Positions 14,606 through 24,098 of a stretch of 33,834 nt of DNA are shown here, piece by piece. The stretch comes from Proteobacteria bacterium CG1_02_64_396 (GTDB taxonomy: Bacteria; Pseudomonadota; MNWR01; CG1-02-64-396), in NCBI GenBank assembly GCA_001872725.1, contig MNWR01000039.1:1-33834 (forward strand), in the 5' to 3' direction. Within the stretch, counting starts at the first letter, position 1. Every line of letters begins with the position of its first letter. The notes below the pieces were generated by a model. The model was not told the origin of the DNA. It did no database searches and saw only the letters and a list, made by a program, of their open reading frames with translations. The position numbers were made by a program, and so were the translations under genes.

Positions 14606-16690
14606 ATGGACACCAGAGCCATCCCCTTTGCCGTCGCCTTGTGCCTTCCCCTGCTGGGGACGACCCACGCGCTGGCCGACGACGCCCCCCTTGTGGTGGC
14701 CATGGACGACCAGGCCGAATTTCAAAGCCTGCTCAACATTCTGGAAGAACAAACCGAAATCGCCACCAAAACAAAACTCAATGCCGACTACGTTCCCGGC
14801 ATGGTGACGGTGCTGCACGGAATCACCCTTGAAAGCGGCGGGGTTAACTCGGTTTGGGAGGCGCTGCGCCGGGTTCCCGGCTTCTACACCAGCCGGGATC
14901 GCACCGGGAATCTCGTTGCGGTCGTGCGCGGTTCGGGGGGGCTGTTCGCCTCGGGCAACCTTAAGGTGTTGCTCGACGGCATCGCCATGAACGAGTCCTC
15001 AGCCGCCAGTGCCGATTTGGTTTTCAGCCTGCCCATCGAGCAGGTTGAGCGGATCGAGGTTATCCGCGGCCCCGGCTCGGTGGTCCACGGCGAATTCGCC
15101 TACTCCGGAGTGGTTAATGTTGTCACCCGTAAAGAGGGGACTCGCGCCTTCGCGGGCATCGGACAGGGTAACAGTCGGCGGGGAGGGCTACTCGCCTCCT
15201 GGCAGAATCCCGAACAAGACAGCTTCCTCAGCCTCAACATGGCCGGTTCGATCATCCCGCGTGGCGATACCCAGATCGGCAACGACTGGCTTCATGCGGC
15301 GGGGATGTCGGTGTTGTCCAACGCCCCCGGCACCCTGCTCGACGGCAAGCACGAGGGGGCGATCATCCTCAACGGCGGTTACCGCGATTTAACCCTAACC
15401 GCCCACTGGACCCAGGATGCTCGGGACGACTTCGCCGGTAAAAGTTACCTGCTCCCCCCCGCCCAAGATGGTTTGGCTTCGCGCTCCACCAATCTGGGGG
15501 TGCAGATGGAGTACCAACACGATGTTTCGGCCTCCCTACAAACCAAGACAATGGTAGGGCTGCGCGATTACAGCAATTGGTACGACGCCTACTTCTACCC
15601 CGCCGGTATGCCGTGGCCGGTCGCCCCAGGCGCCCTCATCGTTGATACCCGCGCCCAAGGGTATTACAGCGAGCGGGAATGGCGGGCCGAGGGCGATCTG
15701 ACCTGGAACCCCGACGATCAGAACACCGCCCTATTGTCGCTTTCGGCCTCCCGCATCGATGTGGTCGATTCCTGGATGGACACCACCGTCGACCGGCTCG
15801 CCCAGCCCCCCCTTGCCGCCCCGACCCACTTCACCAGCGGCGTTCAGGTCCCCATTGATGCCGCCCAAGGGCGCACGGTCTTGGGGATCACCCTTCAAGA
15901 GGAGTACCGCCCCAGCGAGGCGATGACCTTGACCGGGGGGGTGCGCTACGACCGGTTTTCGGATGTAGGGGGGAGCGTGAATCCCCGCTTTGCCGCCGTG
16001 TGGCGTTTGGATCGCAGCAACATCCTCAAGGTGCAGTACGCCGAGGCCTTCCGCCCCCCCACCTTTTTAGAACTGCACAACGGGATCGACGTTAAGCCGG
16101 AGACCATCGCCTCCATCGAGATCGGCTACATCCACCGTGGCAGCAATACCACCGAGCGGGTGACCCTGTTCCAAAACGACTACCGCGATCTCATCCTCGA
16201 AAACAGCGTGTTCCAGTTCCACAACGCCCAAACCGCACGTGCTCAAGGGATCGAGGTCGAGGAGGAGGTCACGCTGGGGACCAGTTGGATCGGCAAGGGG
16301 AACGTGTCGTACCTGACCACCCGCGACCGGGCGACCGGGGCGGCCATTGCCGGCACCACCCCTTGGCTGGGCAACCTGATCGTCACCTACACCCCGGTCA
16401 GCGGCGACAGCCTTGAGTTGAGTCTGCATTACGTCGGCACCCGCTACCGCGAAACCGGGGACAGCCGAGCCAAACTGGGGGCCGAGACCACCGCCGACCT
16501 GAGCGGGGTCTGGAGTCCCGACCTGTTGCCCGAACTATCGCTCTCGGGGACGGTGCGCAACCTCTTCAATGTCGACACCCACATTCCCGCCATGCTGACC
16601 CCCCCCGCCCAGGGCAGTTTGCCGGGGTATCCCAACGATTTGCCCGGCTCCAAACGGAGCTGGTGGTTGAAACTGGCTTACACGCTGTAA
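14606..16690 (+). CDS. TonB-dependent outer-membrane receptor
   Basis: The chain is 694 residues, with a signal peptide ending ALA (22-24). A short N-terminal stretch, SLLNILEEQTEIATKTKLNA, leads into the plug domain (about residues 60-190: SVWEALRRVPGFYTSRD, VLLDGIAMNE, IEQVERIEVIRGPGSVVHGE, GVVNVVTRK). The rest is a beta-barrel with sections such as VRYDRFSDVGGSVNPRFAAV, VQYAEAFRPPTFLELHNG and a C-terminal strand ending KLAYTL. It imports a ligand with energy from TonB; the ligand cannot be read from sequence. It is followed at 50 bases by signalling genes, so it may act as a sensor-linked receptor. The same ATKTKLNADYVPGMVTVL-type N-terminus is common in receptors found beside YfiR-like genes; that point is from memory. 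The ribosome site is weak. Confidence 0.93.
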   Translation: MDTRAIPFAVALCLPLLGTTHALADDAPLVVAMDDQAEFQSLLNILEEQTEIATKTKLNADYVPGMVTVLHGITLESGGVNSVWEALRRVPGFYTSRDRTGNLVAVVRGSGGLFASGNLKVLLDGIAMNESSAASADLVFSLPIEQVERIEVIRGPGSVVHGEFAYSGVVNVVTRKEGTRAFAGIGQGNSRRGGLLASWQNPEQDSFLSLNMAGSIIPRGDTQIGNDWLHAAGMSVLSNAPGTLLDGKHEGAIILNGGYRDLTLTAHWTQDARDDFAGKSYLLPPAQDGLASRSTNLGVQMEYQHDVSASLQTKTMVGLRDYSNWYDAYFYPAGMPWPVAPGALIVDTRAQGYYSEREWRAEGDLTWNPDDQNTALLSLSASRIDVVDSWMDTTVDRLAQPPLAAPTHFTSGVQVPIDAAQGRTVLGITLQEEYRPSEAMTLTGGVRYDRFSDVGGSVNPRFAAVWRLDRSNILKVQYAEAFRPPTFLELHNGIDVKPETIASIEIGYIHRGSNTTERVTLFQNDYRDLILENSVFQFHNAQTARAQGIEVEEEVTLGTSWIGKGNVSYLTTRDRATGAAIAGTTPWLGNLIVTYTPVSGDSLELSLHYVGTRYRETGDSRAKLGAETTADLSGVWSPDLLPELSLSGTVRNLFNVDTHIPAMLTPPAQGSLPGYPNDLPGSKRSWWLKLAYTL

Positions 16691-16740
16691 AACGGGAGAG
16701 GGTGGATTCACCGCCCCCACAGGAACGAAAGGAGCACATC

Positions 16741-17829
16741 ATGTTGGGCACGATGCCTTTGGAACAGGCCCATATTCTGATCGTCGACGACGACCCCATC
16801 GTTGCAGTGGTGTTGAGCGAAACCCTGGGCACTGCCGGTTTCACCCACATCACCACCCTACTCGATCCCCGGCAGGTGGTTGCCCGGCTGCAACAGGAGC
16901 GGGTCGATCTGATTATTCTCGATTTAGAGATGCCCCATCTGAATGGATTTCAACTGATGGCAGCCATCACCACCCTCAACATCGACCCCCCGATTCCCCT
17001 ATTGGTCGAGACGGTCCATGCCGACAGAACCACCCGCTTGAAGGCGCTGGACAGCGGCGCCAGCGATTTCGTCAGCAAACCGGTCGACGCCTCGGAATTG
17101 CGCATGCGGGTGAAAAACCTGCTGCGCGGCCATCTGTTTCATCTGGCCCTGCTGCAAACCAACCAAGATCTTGAGGAGCGGGTTCGGGTCCGCACCCACG
17201 AGATCGAGATAACCCAACTTGAGATCATCCAACGTTTGGGCAAGGCGGCGGAGTTTCGCGACAACGAAACCGGCAACCACATTCTGCGCATGAGCCATTA
17301 CACCCGGATCTTGAGTGAGGCGTTGGGGGAGCCATTCGAATATACCCAGCGACTGTTTCAGGCCAGCCCCATGCACGATGTCGGCAAGATCGGCATTCCC
17401 GACGACATCCTGTTTAAACCGGGGGAACTCAGTCCCGAGGAGTGGCGGATCATGCGCACCCACCCCAACATCGGGGCCCAGCTTCTCTCGGGCCATTCCT
17501 CCCCCCTGCTTGAAATGGCCCAGGAGATCGCCCTAACCCACCACGAAAAATGGGACGGCAGCGGCTACCCCCAGGGGCTCAAGGGGGAGCAGATTCCCCT
17601 GTCGGGACGGATCGTGGCGCTGGCCGATGTCTTCGACGCCCTGACCTCGTCCCGCCCCTATAAGGGAGCGTGGCCCTTCAGCGAGGCCCTCGCCTACATC
17701 GAACGTCAGAAGGGGCACCACTTTGATGCCGCCTTGGTGGCCCTGCTGCCGGGGGTCATCGACGCCTTCGCCAAGGTTCATGCCCAATTCACGGACATCC
17801 CCCGGCAGCCGCTGGGAGGCATTCACTAA
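16741..17829 (+). CDS. Response regulator with HD-GYP c-di-GMP phosphodiesterase output
   Basis: The 362-residue protein has a receiver domain (about 8-128) with acidic pair Asp16-Asp18, phosphorylation site Asp61 (IILDLEMP) and Lys113 in VSKPVD, so it should be phosphorylated. A coiled linker (LLQTNQDLEERVRVRTHEIE) leads into an HD-GYP domain with His212-Asp213 (MHDVGKIGIPDD), HHEKWDGSGYP (267-277) and ALADVFDALTSSRPYK. It should lower cyclic di-GMP. The ATG at 16741 is chosen for its GGAG eight bases upstream; the open frame extends further back only as shadow of the receptor gene. Its likely phosphodonor is the hybrid kinase encoded two genes downstream. Unlike the HD-GYP protein at 7849-8865, all receiver residues are present. 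Confidence 0.95.
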   Translation: MLGTMPLEQAHILIVDDDPIVAVVLSETLGTAGFTHITTLLDPRQVVARLQQERVDLIILDLEMPHLNGFQLMAAITTLNIDPPIPLLVETVHADRTTRLKALDSGASDFVSKPVDASELRMRVKNLLRGHLFHLALLQTNQDLEERVRVRTHEIEITQLEIIQRLGKAAEFRDNETGNHILRMSHYTRILSEALGEPFEYTQRLFQASPMHDVGKIGIPDDILFKPGELSPEEWRIMRTHPNIGAQLLSGHSSPLLEMAQEIALTHHEKWDGSGYPQGLKGEQIPLSGRIVALADVFDALTSSRPYKGAWPFSEALAYIERQKGHHFDAALVALLPGVIDAFAKVHAQFTDIPRQPLGGIH

Positions 17830-17830
17830 C

Positions 17831-18409
17831 ATGGGGCGACGACGCTTTCATTTAACCTTGCTGGCCTTTGGCGTTGCTGCGGCGCAGGTGCTGTTTGTGC
17901 AGTTCGGTTCCTGCCTAAGCGCCGACGAGCAAGAGCACCGGATGATCTCCCTGGGGCTGAAGCTCTTCCTCCCCTTTTTGGGCGCCGATGAAGATCTCGC
18001 CGCCAAAACCGCCCCCGACGGCAACCTCCCTGTGGTGGTGGTCTACATGAGCGATGTCCGCCAAGCGACCGAGATGGCGCAGCGGCTGGCTCAGACCGAA
18101 ACCCTCAAAGGGATCCCCCTGAAGATCATCACCCAGTCGCTCGACGACCTACTGGAATCCCCAGCCCCCTACCCTGCCGGGGTTTTCCTGGCCGAACGGT
18201 TCGGTTTCGATCTTCCGAACCTCGCCCACTGGGGGATCGAGCACCGGGTATTGACCTTTTCTCCCTTCTCCGGCGATGTCGAGGGGGGGATTCTCGGGGG
18301 GGTGCTGGTCACCGACCGGATCCTTCCCTACGTCAACATGCAGACACTCAAGCGCAGCGGCATCCACTTGAAACCCTTCTTTTTAAAAATCGCCGCCCGC
18401 TATGAGTAA
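17831..18409 (+). CDS. YfiR-like periplasmic protein
   Basis: The chain is 192 residues, starting two bases after the HD-GYP stop (ATGGGGCGACGA). A hydrophobic signal peptide (FHLTLLAFGVAAAQVLFVQF) is followed by GSCLSADEQEH; cleavage after SCLSA is plausible, and the site does not fit a good lipobox. The mature part follows the YfiR/DUF4154 pattern: LPVVVVYMSDVRQATEMA early, KGIPLKIITQSLDDL, a HRVLTFSPFSG strand, a GGILGGVL segment and a final PYVNMQTLKRSGIHLKPFFL. In Pseudomonas, YfiR binds and represses a membrane diguanylate cyclase from the periplasm. Here it may instead act on the periplasmic domain of the kinase, whose gene it overlaps by eight bases. That partner is inferred. Confidence 0.7.
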   Translation: MGRRRFHLTLLAFGVAAAQVLFVQFGSCLSADEQEHRMISLGLKLFLPFLGADEDLAAKTAPDGNLPVVVVYMSDVRQATEMAQRLAQTETLKGIPLKIITQSLDDLLESPAPYPAGVFLAERFGFDLPNLAHWGIEHRVLTFSPFSGDVEGGILGGVLVTDRILPYVNMQTLKRSGIHLKPFFLKIAARYE

Positions 18410-20960
18410 AGATTCCCTGCTGAAACGCTTTGCCCTCATGTTGGAGGGGGGGACCACCCCCTGGTTTGTCGCCCTCATCCTCGGAATCGTCACCATCACA
18501 GTGTTCTACTGGTCGCTGGCGCTCGAACCCCGCCTCAATGACGAGGCCCGTAACAACGCCGGCGCCCTGGCGCAAGCTCAGGCCCACACCCTGGCTGCCG
18601 CCCTCTCCCGCATCGACGCCCCCCCCACCGCCCGACAAATCACCGAGGCGATGGACGAAATCCTGGTGTTGACCGACACCCACACCCGGAGCCCCTTCAT
18701 TTTGGGGGTGACCCTAGAGGTCGATTACGACGTCGTCCCCGTCCCGAGAGGGAGTCTCGACCTGAGCGAGGGGGTCACCGACTGCCCCACCTGCTTCGTC
18801 AGCGAGGTACCGCTGTTTGCCAAGGATCGCCCCGAACTGTTGGGACTGGCCCGCATTTACGCCAACAACGCCTTTTTCGAGCGGCTGAAACACGAGGTCG
18901 CACGCAGCCTGACCATCGGCACCGGGGCGATGCTGGTCATCACCTTTGCCGTCTGGATCGCCGTGGCGGGATTCCTGCGCCGCATCCGCGAAAGTGAAGC
19001 CAACGTGCGCAACATCTTCGAGGCTGCCCCCTTTCCGGTGCTGCTGGCCCGCGCCTGGGATGAGCGGGTATTGCGTATGAATCAGGCAGCCAGTGCCTTC
19101 TTCGAGATCGAGGGGGAACCTCCTTCCGGCCTCACCCTTTCCACCCTGCTGGGCCCCTCCCCCGCTCAGCAAACCCTGGCCTCCGCCCTGGCCAAGGGAC
19201 GCCCCCTGCCGCAACGGGAGCTGGCCCTACCCGACCACGACGGACGACCCCGTTGGGTCATCGCCTCGGCGTTGCCTGGGCAATATTTCGGCGACCGGGC
19301 TCATGTGGTGGGCATTGCCGATATTTCGCAGCTCAAGCAGATTCAACAGGCGCTCGAAAAAGCAAAACTTGAGGCCGAGTCGGCGGCCCAGGCCAAAAGC
19401 GAATTCCTGGCAACCATGAGCCACGAGATCCGCACCCCGATGAACGGCATTTTGGGCATGGTGCAACTGCTCGAAGAGACCCCGCTCAGCCCCCAGCAAA
19501 CGAAGTACCTGCAACTGGTTGCCAAGTCGGGCGACGCCCTGCTGGTGATCCTCAACGACATCCTCGACATCTCCAAAATCGAGGCGGGCAAGCTGATCCT
19601 GGAATCCCAACCTTTTGAATTCCGGGAATTCCTCGAAAGCATCGTTCAGCTCATGGCTTTTCGTGCCTCTGAAAAGGGGTTGTTGTTGGCGCTCGATACC
19701 GACCCCGAATTACCCCCGTTTGTCCAGGGCGACGCCACCCGGCTGCGCCAAGTGCTGCTCAACCTGATCGGCAACGCATTGAAGTTCACCGAACACGGTC
19801 GGGTCACGGTTCAAGCCCGCGCTACGGCGCTGCCGGGGGGACTTCGGGCCGATTTTGCGGTCATCGACACCGGGATCGGCATCGCCGACGAGGCGCTCCC
19901 GCATCTGTTCGACAAGTTCACCCAGGCCGATTCAAGCATCGCCCGCACCCATGGCGGCAGTGGGCTGGGGCTGGCGATCTGCAAACGGCTGGTGGAGGCG
20001 ATGGGGGGGGAGATCGAGGTCGAAAGCCGGGTGGGCGAGGGGAGCACCTTCCACTTCTGGGTCACCCTACGTAACGCCTCCCAGGAAGACCTGGCGGCAC
20101 TTCATCCGCCGCGCCAATCCAACCCAACCCGCGTGGTCGGACAGGCCCGGGTATTGATGGCCGACGATGTCGAAATCAACCGGATGACCACCGCCACCTT
20201 CCTAACCCAACGGGGGCATCGGGTCACCGAAGTGCTCAACGGCCGCGAGGCGCTGGATGCCTTCGCGCAGCAGCCCTTCGACGTGGTGCTGATGGATCTA
20301 CACATGCCGGTAATGGACGGGGAGGAGGCGACCCAGCGCATCCGCGATTGGGAGAACAGCCATCCCGCCGAGGGGCGCCCCCCCCGCACCCCCATCATCG
20401 GGCTGACCGCCGACATCACCGCCGAGGGAATGCGGCGCTGCCTGCACGCCGGGATGGACGCGGTCCTCTCCAAACCGGTGCAGTTCAAAGAGCTGGAACA
20501 GTTGCTCAACCGGATTCAATCCAGCGACGGCATGGCCGAGCTGCATCGGGAACTCAGCGTCGCCATCGGGGATGAGGAGGAGGCTGCGGCTGAAGGGGAA
20601 AGGGATGTGCTCGATGTGCGCATGCTCGAAAAATGGCGCAATGAGCTGGGGGTCGAGGGGATGAACCGGCTGTTCGACGCCTTCTTTCAAACCGTGCCGG
20701 AGCGGGTTGACGACATCAAGGTCGCCTGGGCTCGTCAAGATCTAAGCATGCTGCGCCAAGAGGCCCATGCCCTTAAAGGGGGGGTGGCGGTGATGGGGTT
20801 GACCGCCCTGAACCGGCTGGCCGCCGACCTCGAAACCGCAGCGCGCGAGGAGCGTCGCGACGACCTGCCCCCCTTGATGAATCGACTCGATGGGTTGGTG
20901 ACTCAGTCAATGGAGGCCGTACGAGGGCAGGCCGAAGTTATCAAGGCAGGCCCCGGTTAA
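18402..20960 (+). CDS. Hybrid sensor histidine kinase (PAS, HisKA, HATPase, receiver, Hpt)
   Basis: The chain is 852 residues. Two membrane helices (about 21-40 and 171-191) bracket a periplasmic loop of about 130 residues containing CPTC (128-131). Then come a PAS domain (about 200-310), HisKA with His341 (MSHEIRTPMNG), an ATPase domain (Asn458 in LIGNALKF, DTGIGI at 489-494, GGSGLGLAICK), a receiver with Asp632 (VLMDLHMP) and Lys691, and a C-terminal Hpt with His789 (EAHALKGG). This is a BarA/ArcB-type phosphorelay kinase. Its Hpt probably passes phosphate to the HD-GYP regulator in the same operon. It overlaps the YfiR-like gene by eight bases and has no own ribosome site, so it is translated by coupling. 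The signal is unknown. Confidence 0.95.
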   Translation: MSKDSLLKRFALMLEGGTTPWFVALILGIVTITVFYWSLALEPRLNDEARNNAGALAQAQAHTLAAALSRIDAPPTARQITEAMDEILVLTDTHTRSPFILGVTLEVDYDVVPVPRGSLDLSEGVTDCPTCFVSEVPLFAKDRPELLGLARIYANNAFFERLKHEVARSLTIGTGAMLVITFAVWIAVAGFLRRIRESEANVRNIFEAAPFPVLLARAWDERVLRMNQAASAFFEIEGEPPSGLTLSTLLGPSPAQQTLASALAKGRPLPQRELALPDHDGRPRWVIASALPGQYFGDRAHVVGIADISQLKQIQQALEKAKLEAESAAQAKSEFLATMSHEIRTPMNGILGMVQLLEETPLSPQQTKYLQLVAKSGDALLVILNDILDISKIEAGKLILESQPFEFREFLESIVQLMAFRASEKGLLLALDTDPELPPFVQGDATRLRQVLLNLIGNALKFTEHGRVTVQARATALPGGLRADFAVIDTGIGIADEALPHLFDKFTQADSSIARTHGGSGLGLAICKRLVEAMGGEIEVESRVGEGSTFHFWVTLRNASQEDLAALHPPRQSNPTRVVGQARVLMADDVEINRMTTATFLTQRGHRVTEVLNGREALDAFAQQPFDVVLMDLHMPVMDGEEATQRIRDWENSHPAEGRPPRTPIIGLTADITAEGMRRCLHAGMDAVLSKPVQFKELEQLLNRIQSSDGMAELHRELSVAIGDEEEAAAEGERDVLDVRMLEKWRNELGVEGMNRLFDAFFQTVPERVDDIKVAWARQDLSMLRQEAHALKGGVAVMGLTALNRLAADLETAAREERRDDLPPLMNRLDGLVTQSMEAVRGQAEVIKAGPG

Positions 20961-21013
20961 CCCCCCCCGAGGAGGGCCTCCGATCACGATGTGTGGTCGC
21001 CCCCCCCTTTTTT

Positions 21014-22600
21014 TCAAACGTGCTCGCGGGTTTTATGGAACTCGATCTCGGGCCACTGCTTGATGACGGTGTCGAGCTGCCAACGGTTGTCGGCCAAGTA
21101 GGTGAGCTGACCGGCGCTGTCGAGCGCTAGGTTGTTGCGGTTGCGGGCCTCAAATTCACTCAGCTTCTTTTTGTCGGAGCAGGTGATCCAACGGGCGGTG
21201 AAATACCCCACCGGCTCGTAGGTGGCGTCGACCCAGTATTCGTCTTTCAACCGCGCCATGGTGACGTCGAACTGCAACACCCCCACCGCACCAAGCACCG
21301 TATCGGCCCCAATCAGCGGACGAAAGACCTGCACCGCCCCCTCCTCTGAAAGCTGCACCAACCCCTTTTGCAGTTGCTTGCTCTTGAGCGGATCGCGCAA
21401 CACCACCCGTTTGAATTGCTCGGGGGCGAAGCTGGGGATGCCGGTAAAACGCAGCTCCTCCCCCTCGGTGAAGGTGTCTCCGATCTTGATCGTGCCGTGG
21501 TTGTGGATGCCGATGATGTCGCCGGGGTAGGCCTCTTCGATATTTTCCCGATCTTGGGCCATGAAGATGGTGGCGTTGGCGATGGTCAACGGCTTGCCCA
21601 GACGCAGATGTTTGACCTTCATGCCCCGGGTGAACTTGCCCGAGCAGATGCGAAAAAACGCGATCCGGTCACGATGGGCCTTGTCCATGTTCGCCTGAAT
21701 CTTGAAGACGAAGCCCGAGAACGCCTCCTCGCTCGGCTCGACCATGCGGGTTTCGGTGGCGCGGGGGCCTGGGGGGGGCGCCAGGTCGATCACCGCGTCG
21801 AGCAGCTCTTTCACCCCGAAGTTGTTGATGGCGCTGCCGAAGAAAACCGGGGTCTGGTTGCCGCGCAGAAAATGCTCCATATCGAAGGGGTTGGCCGCCC
21901 CCTCGATCAGCTCGATCTCGTCGCGCAGCTCCCCCGCTTGGGTTCCCAAAATCTCATCCAGGCGCGGATCTTCTAGCCCCTTGATGGTCACGACCTCGAA
22001 ATCCCGAGTTTTAGCGCCGGGGGTGAAGAGGTTGAGTTCGCGCCGGTAGAGGTCGTAGACCCCTTTGAAGCGCTTGCCCATGCCGATGGGCCAGGTCATG
22101 GGGGTGCACTCGATTTGCAGCTTGTCTTCGATCTCGGAGAACAGATCGAGGGGCTCGCGCCCCTCCCGGTCGAGCTTGTTGATGAAGGTGACGATGGGGG
22201 TGTTGCGCAGACGGCAGACCTCCATGAGTTTCTCGGTCTGCGGCTCCACCCCCTTGGCCGAGTCGATCAGCATCAAGGCCGAATCGACGGCGGTCAGCAC
22301 CCGGTAGGTGTCTTCCGAGAAGTCCTGGTGACCGGGGGTGTCGAGCAGGTTCACCTCGAAGTCGCGGTAGTCGAATTTCATCACCGACGAGGCGACCGAA
22401 ATCCCGCGCTCCTTCTCGATGGCCATCCAGTCAGAGGTGGCGCTGCGCCCATCCCGCTTGGCCTTGACCGCCCCCGCCATCTGAATCGCCCCCCCGAACA
22501 TCAGGATCTTCTCGGTCAGGGTCGTCTTACCGGCGTCGGGATGACTGATGATGCCGAAGGTGCGGCGGCGCTCGACTTCACGCTGCAAATGACTGCTCAC
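21014..22600 (-). CDS. prfC: Peptide chain release factor 3
   Basis: This GTPase recycles RF1/RF2 from the ribosome after peptide release. From the chosen GTG the chain is 528 residues, against 529 in E. coli, and starts [23 protein letters not shown]-binding motifs are G1 [14 protein letters not shown]3 DTPGHQDF and G4 NKLDREGR; the RF3-specific [17 protein letters not shown] follows G1. The frame is open 34 codons further up, but that part is unrelated repeat sequence. GGAG lies about seven bases before the GTG. It ends 53 bases from the convergent hybrid kinase gene. It is downstream of the pan genes with a REP-filled gap, so co-transcription is uncertain. Confidence 0.96.
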   Translation of the reverse strand: MSSHLQREVERRRTFGIISHPDAGKTTLTEKILMFGGAIQMAGAVKAKRDGRSATSDWMAIEKERGISVASSVMKFDYRDFEVNLLDTPGHQDFSEDTYRVLTAVDSALMLIDSAKGVEPQTEKLMEVCRLRNTPIVTFINKLDREGREPLDLFSEIEDKLQIECTPMTWPIGMGKRFKGVYDLYRRELNLFTPGAKTRDFEVVTIKGLEDPRLDEILGTQAGELRDEIELIEGAANPFDMEHFLRGNQTPVFFGSAINNFGVKELLDAVIDLAPPPGPRATETRMVEPSEEAFSGFVFKIQANMDKAHRDRIAFFRICSGKFTRGMKVKHLRLGKPLTIANATIFMAQDRENIEEAYPGDIIGIHNHGTIKIGDTFTEGEELRFTGIPSFAPEQFKRVVLRDPLKSKQLQKGLVQLSEEGAVQVFRPLIGADTVLGAVGVLQFDVTMARLKDEYWVDATYEPVGYFTARWITCSDKKKLSEFEARNRNNLALDSAGQLTYLADNRWQLDTVIKQWPEIEFHKTREHV

Positions 22601-22644
22601 AGGGGGACTCCGGGGGATGCTGGAGGGGAAATTCGGTGTTTTGC

Positions 22645-22726
22645 GGTAGGAGCGCCGCCCCGGCGCGATCACCACCCGATGAGATAACCGGGTTGATCGC
22701 ATCGCGCCGAGGGCGGCGCTCCTACC
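22645..22726. repeat. REP-type inverted repeat
   Basis: GGTAGGAGCGCCGCCCCGGC (from 22645) is mirrored by GCCGAGGGCGGCGCTCCTACC ending at 22726. The inner parts also pair (ATCACCACCCG with CGGGTTGAT). It resembles the widespread proteobacterial GTAGGAGCG repeats, and one arm recurs at 11717-11742. It would form a long hairpin in the prfC-panD gap. Confidence 0.75.
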
Positions 22727-22743
22727 AAAGTTACCGCTATCGC

Positions 22744-23136
22744 TTACGCGGCGACCGGCCCGGTCTGCCCCTGAATCTCGTCGGCCACCTGCTTGATCGA
22801 ATTGTCTTCGTTGACGTAGACCAGGCTGGGGTGATGGCTTTGGGCCTCGGCCTCTTCCATGCGCACGTAGGCGCAGATGATGAGCAGATCGCCGGGGGCG
22901 ACCCGGCGGGCGGCGGCGCCGTTGACCCCGATGGTCCCGGTGCCGCGCGGCCCCTTGATGGCGTAGGTCGAAAACCGCTCGCCGTTGTTGACGTTGTAGA
23001 TGTCGACCTCCTGGAAGGGAAGGATCCCGCTGGCATCGAGCAGATCCTGATCGATGGCGATCGAGCCCTCGTAGTGCAGGTCGGCGTGGGTCACGGTGGC
23101 GCGGTGAATCTTGGCCATGAGCATGTTGCGTTGCAT
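22744..23136 (-). CDS. panD: Aspartate 1-decarboxylase precursor
   Basis: It makes beta-alanine for pantothenate. The chain is 130 residues and aligns along its length with E. coli PanD (126). The proenzyme cuts itself at Gly24-Ser25 in [10 protein letters not shown], turning Ser25 into the pyruvoyl cofactor. Other landmarks are [18 protein letters not shown], with the Tyr and Thr needed for catalysis and cleavage, and [20 protein letters not shown] lies six bases before the ATG. It is third in the panB-panC-panD series, 107 bases after panC. Confidence 0.97.
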   Translation of the reverse strand: MQRNMLMAKIHRATVTHADLHYEGSIAIDQDLLDASGILPFQEVDIYNVNNGERFSTYAIKGPRGTGTIGVNGAAARRVAPGDLLIICAYVRMEEAEAQSHHPSLVYVNEDNSIKQVADEIQGQTGPVAA

Positions 23137-23243
23137 CGGCGTCTCCCGGTTAGGCGGCGTGCGATGGGTGGAACGGCTTCAAACCGAGGAGGCTACGGTT
23201 TGCTCTCGATCCACATCGTGAAAAGGAAAACAGCTAAAAACGA

Positions 23244-24098
23244 TTACTTGGTCAATAGCGGCAGGTTGTCGATCAACCGCGCCCCCCCGAGCTTGATGGC
23301 GACGAAGACCCGAGCATCGTCCCGCCACGGGTTTTCTTCTCCCAGCAGCGTCAAATCGCCGCCGGAGCGAATCTCCAGATACTCGGGCTCGGGCAGTCCC
23401 GCCAAACGCAGGGTTTCCCGCCCTTGCGCCAGCAAGGCCGCAACATCCCGCCCCCCCCTCTTGGCAGCCGATTGCATGGCGCTTAAGCCCTTGAAGAGGC
23501 CGGGGGCCAGGCCGCGCGCCTCCTCGTCGAGGTAGCGGTTGCGCGAGCTCAGGGCCAGTCCGTCTTTCTCGCGCACCGTGGGCAAACCGACCATGACGAT
23601 GCCGAAGTGCAGATCGCCCACCATCGCCCGCAGGATCGCCAACTGCTGCCAATCCTTCTCACCGAAGACGGCGGCATCGGGGCGAACCAGGTGGAAGAGG
23701 ATCGAGACCACTGTGGTCACGCCGCGAAAATGGCCGGGGCGCTGGGCACCGCAGAGCACGTCGGTCATCCGCTCCGGGATCACCGCCACCGCCAGCCCGT
23801 CGCGCCCTTTGGGGTAGATCTCCTCCATGTCGGGCATGAAGACGACGCTGACGCCACTGGCCTGACAGAGGTCGAGATCCTCCTTGGGGGTGCGGGGGTA
23901 GCGGTCGAAATCTTCAAAGGGACCGAACTGGGTCGGATTGACAAAAATGCTCAGCACCACCGCGTCGCCATGCCGCTGGGCCTCTTTCACCAGCGCCATG
24001 TGACCGGCGTGCAGGTTGCCCATGGTCGGGACCAACGCCACCTTGCCCGCCCCGGCGCGCCAACGGCGCAGTTCGGCGATCGTGCGCAGAATCCTCAT
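23244..24098 (-). CDS. panC: Pantothenate synthetase
   Basis: It joins pantoate and beta-alanine with ATP. The chain is 284 residues, the normal size. It has the nucleotidyl-transferase HxGH motif in PTMGNLHAGHMALV, the pantoate-binding VNPTQFGPFEDFDRYPRT, the FGEKDWQQLAIL segment and the KMSKS-like LALSSRNRYL. The start overlaps the panB stop by four bases (ATGA), so the two are translationally coupled. It works with PanB and PanD encoded alongside; the reductase PanE is not in the window. Confidence 0.97.
   Translation of the reverse strand: MRILRTIAELRRWRAGAGKVALVPTMGNLHAGHMALVKEAQRHGDAVVLSIFVNPTQFGPFEDFDRYPRTPKEDLDLCQASGVSVVFMPDMEEIYPKGRDGLAVAVIPERMTDVLCGAQRPGHFRGVTTVVSILFHLVRPDAAVFGEKDWQQLAILRAMVGDLHFGIVMVGLPTVREKDGLALSSRNRYLDEEARGLAPGLFKGLSAMQSAAKRGGRDVAALLAQGRETLRLAGLPEPEYLEIRSGGDLTLLGEENPWRDDARVFVAIKLGGARLIDNLPLLTK

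Noticed and set aside
17831-18409. Lipoprotein assignment for the YfiR-like protein
   Set aside because: The residues before the Cys (QFGSC) do not make a good lipobox; ordinary signal peptidase cleavage fits better.
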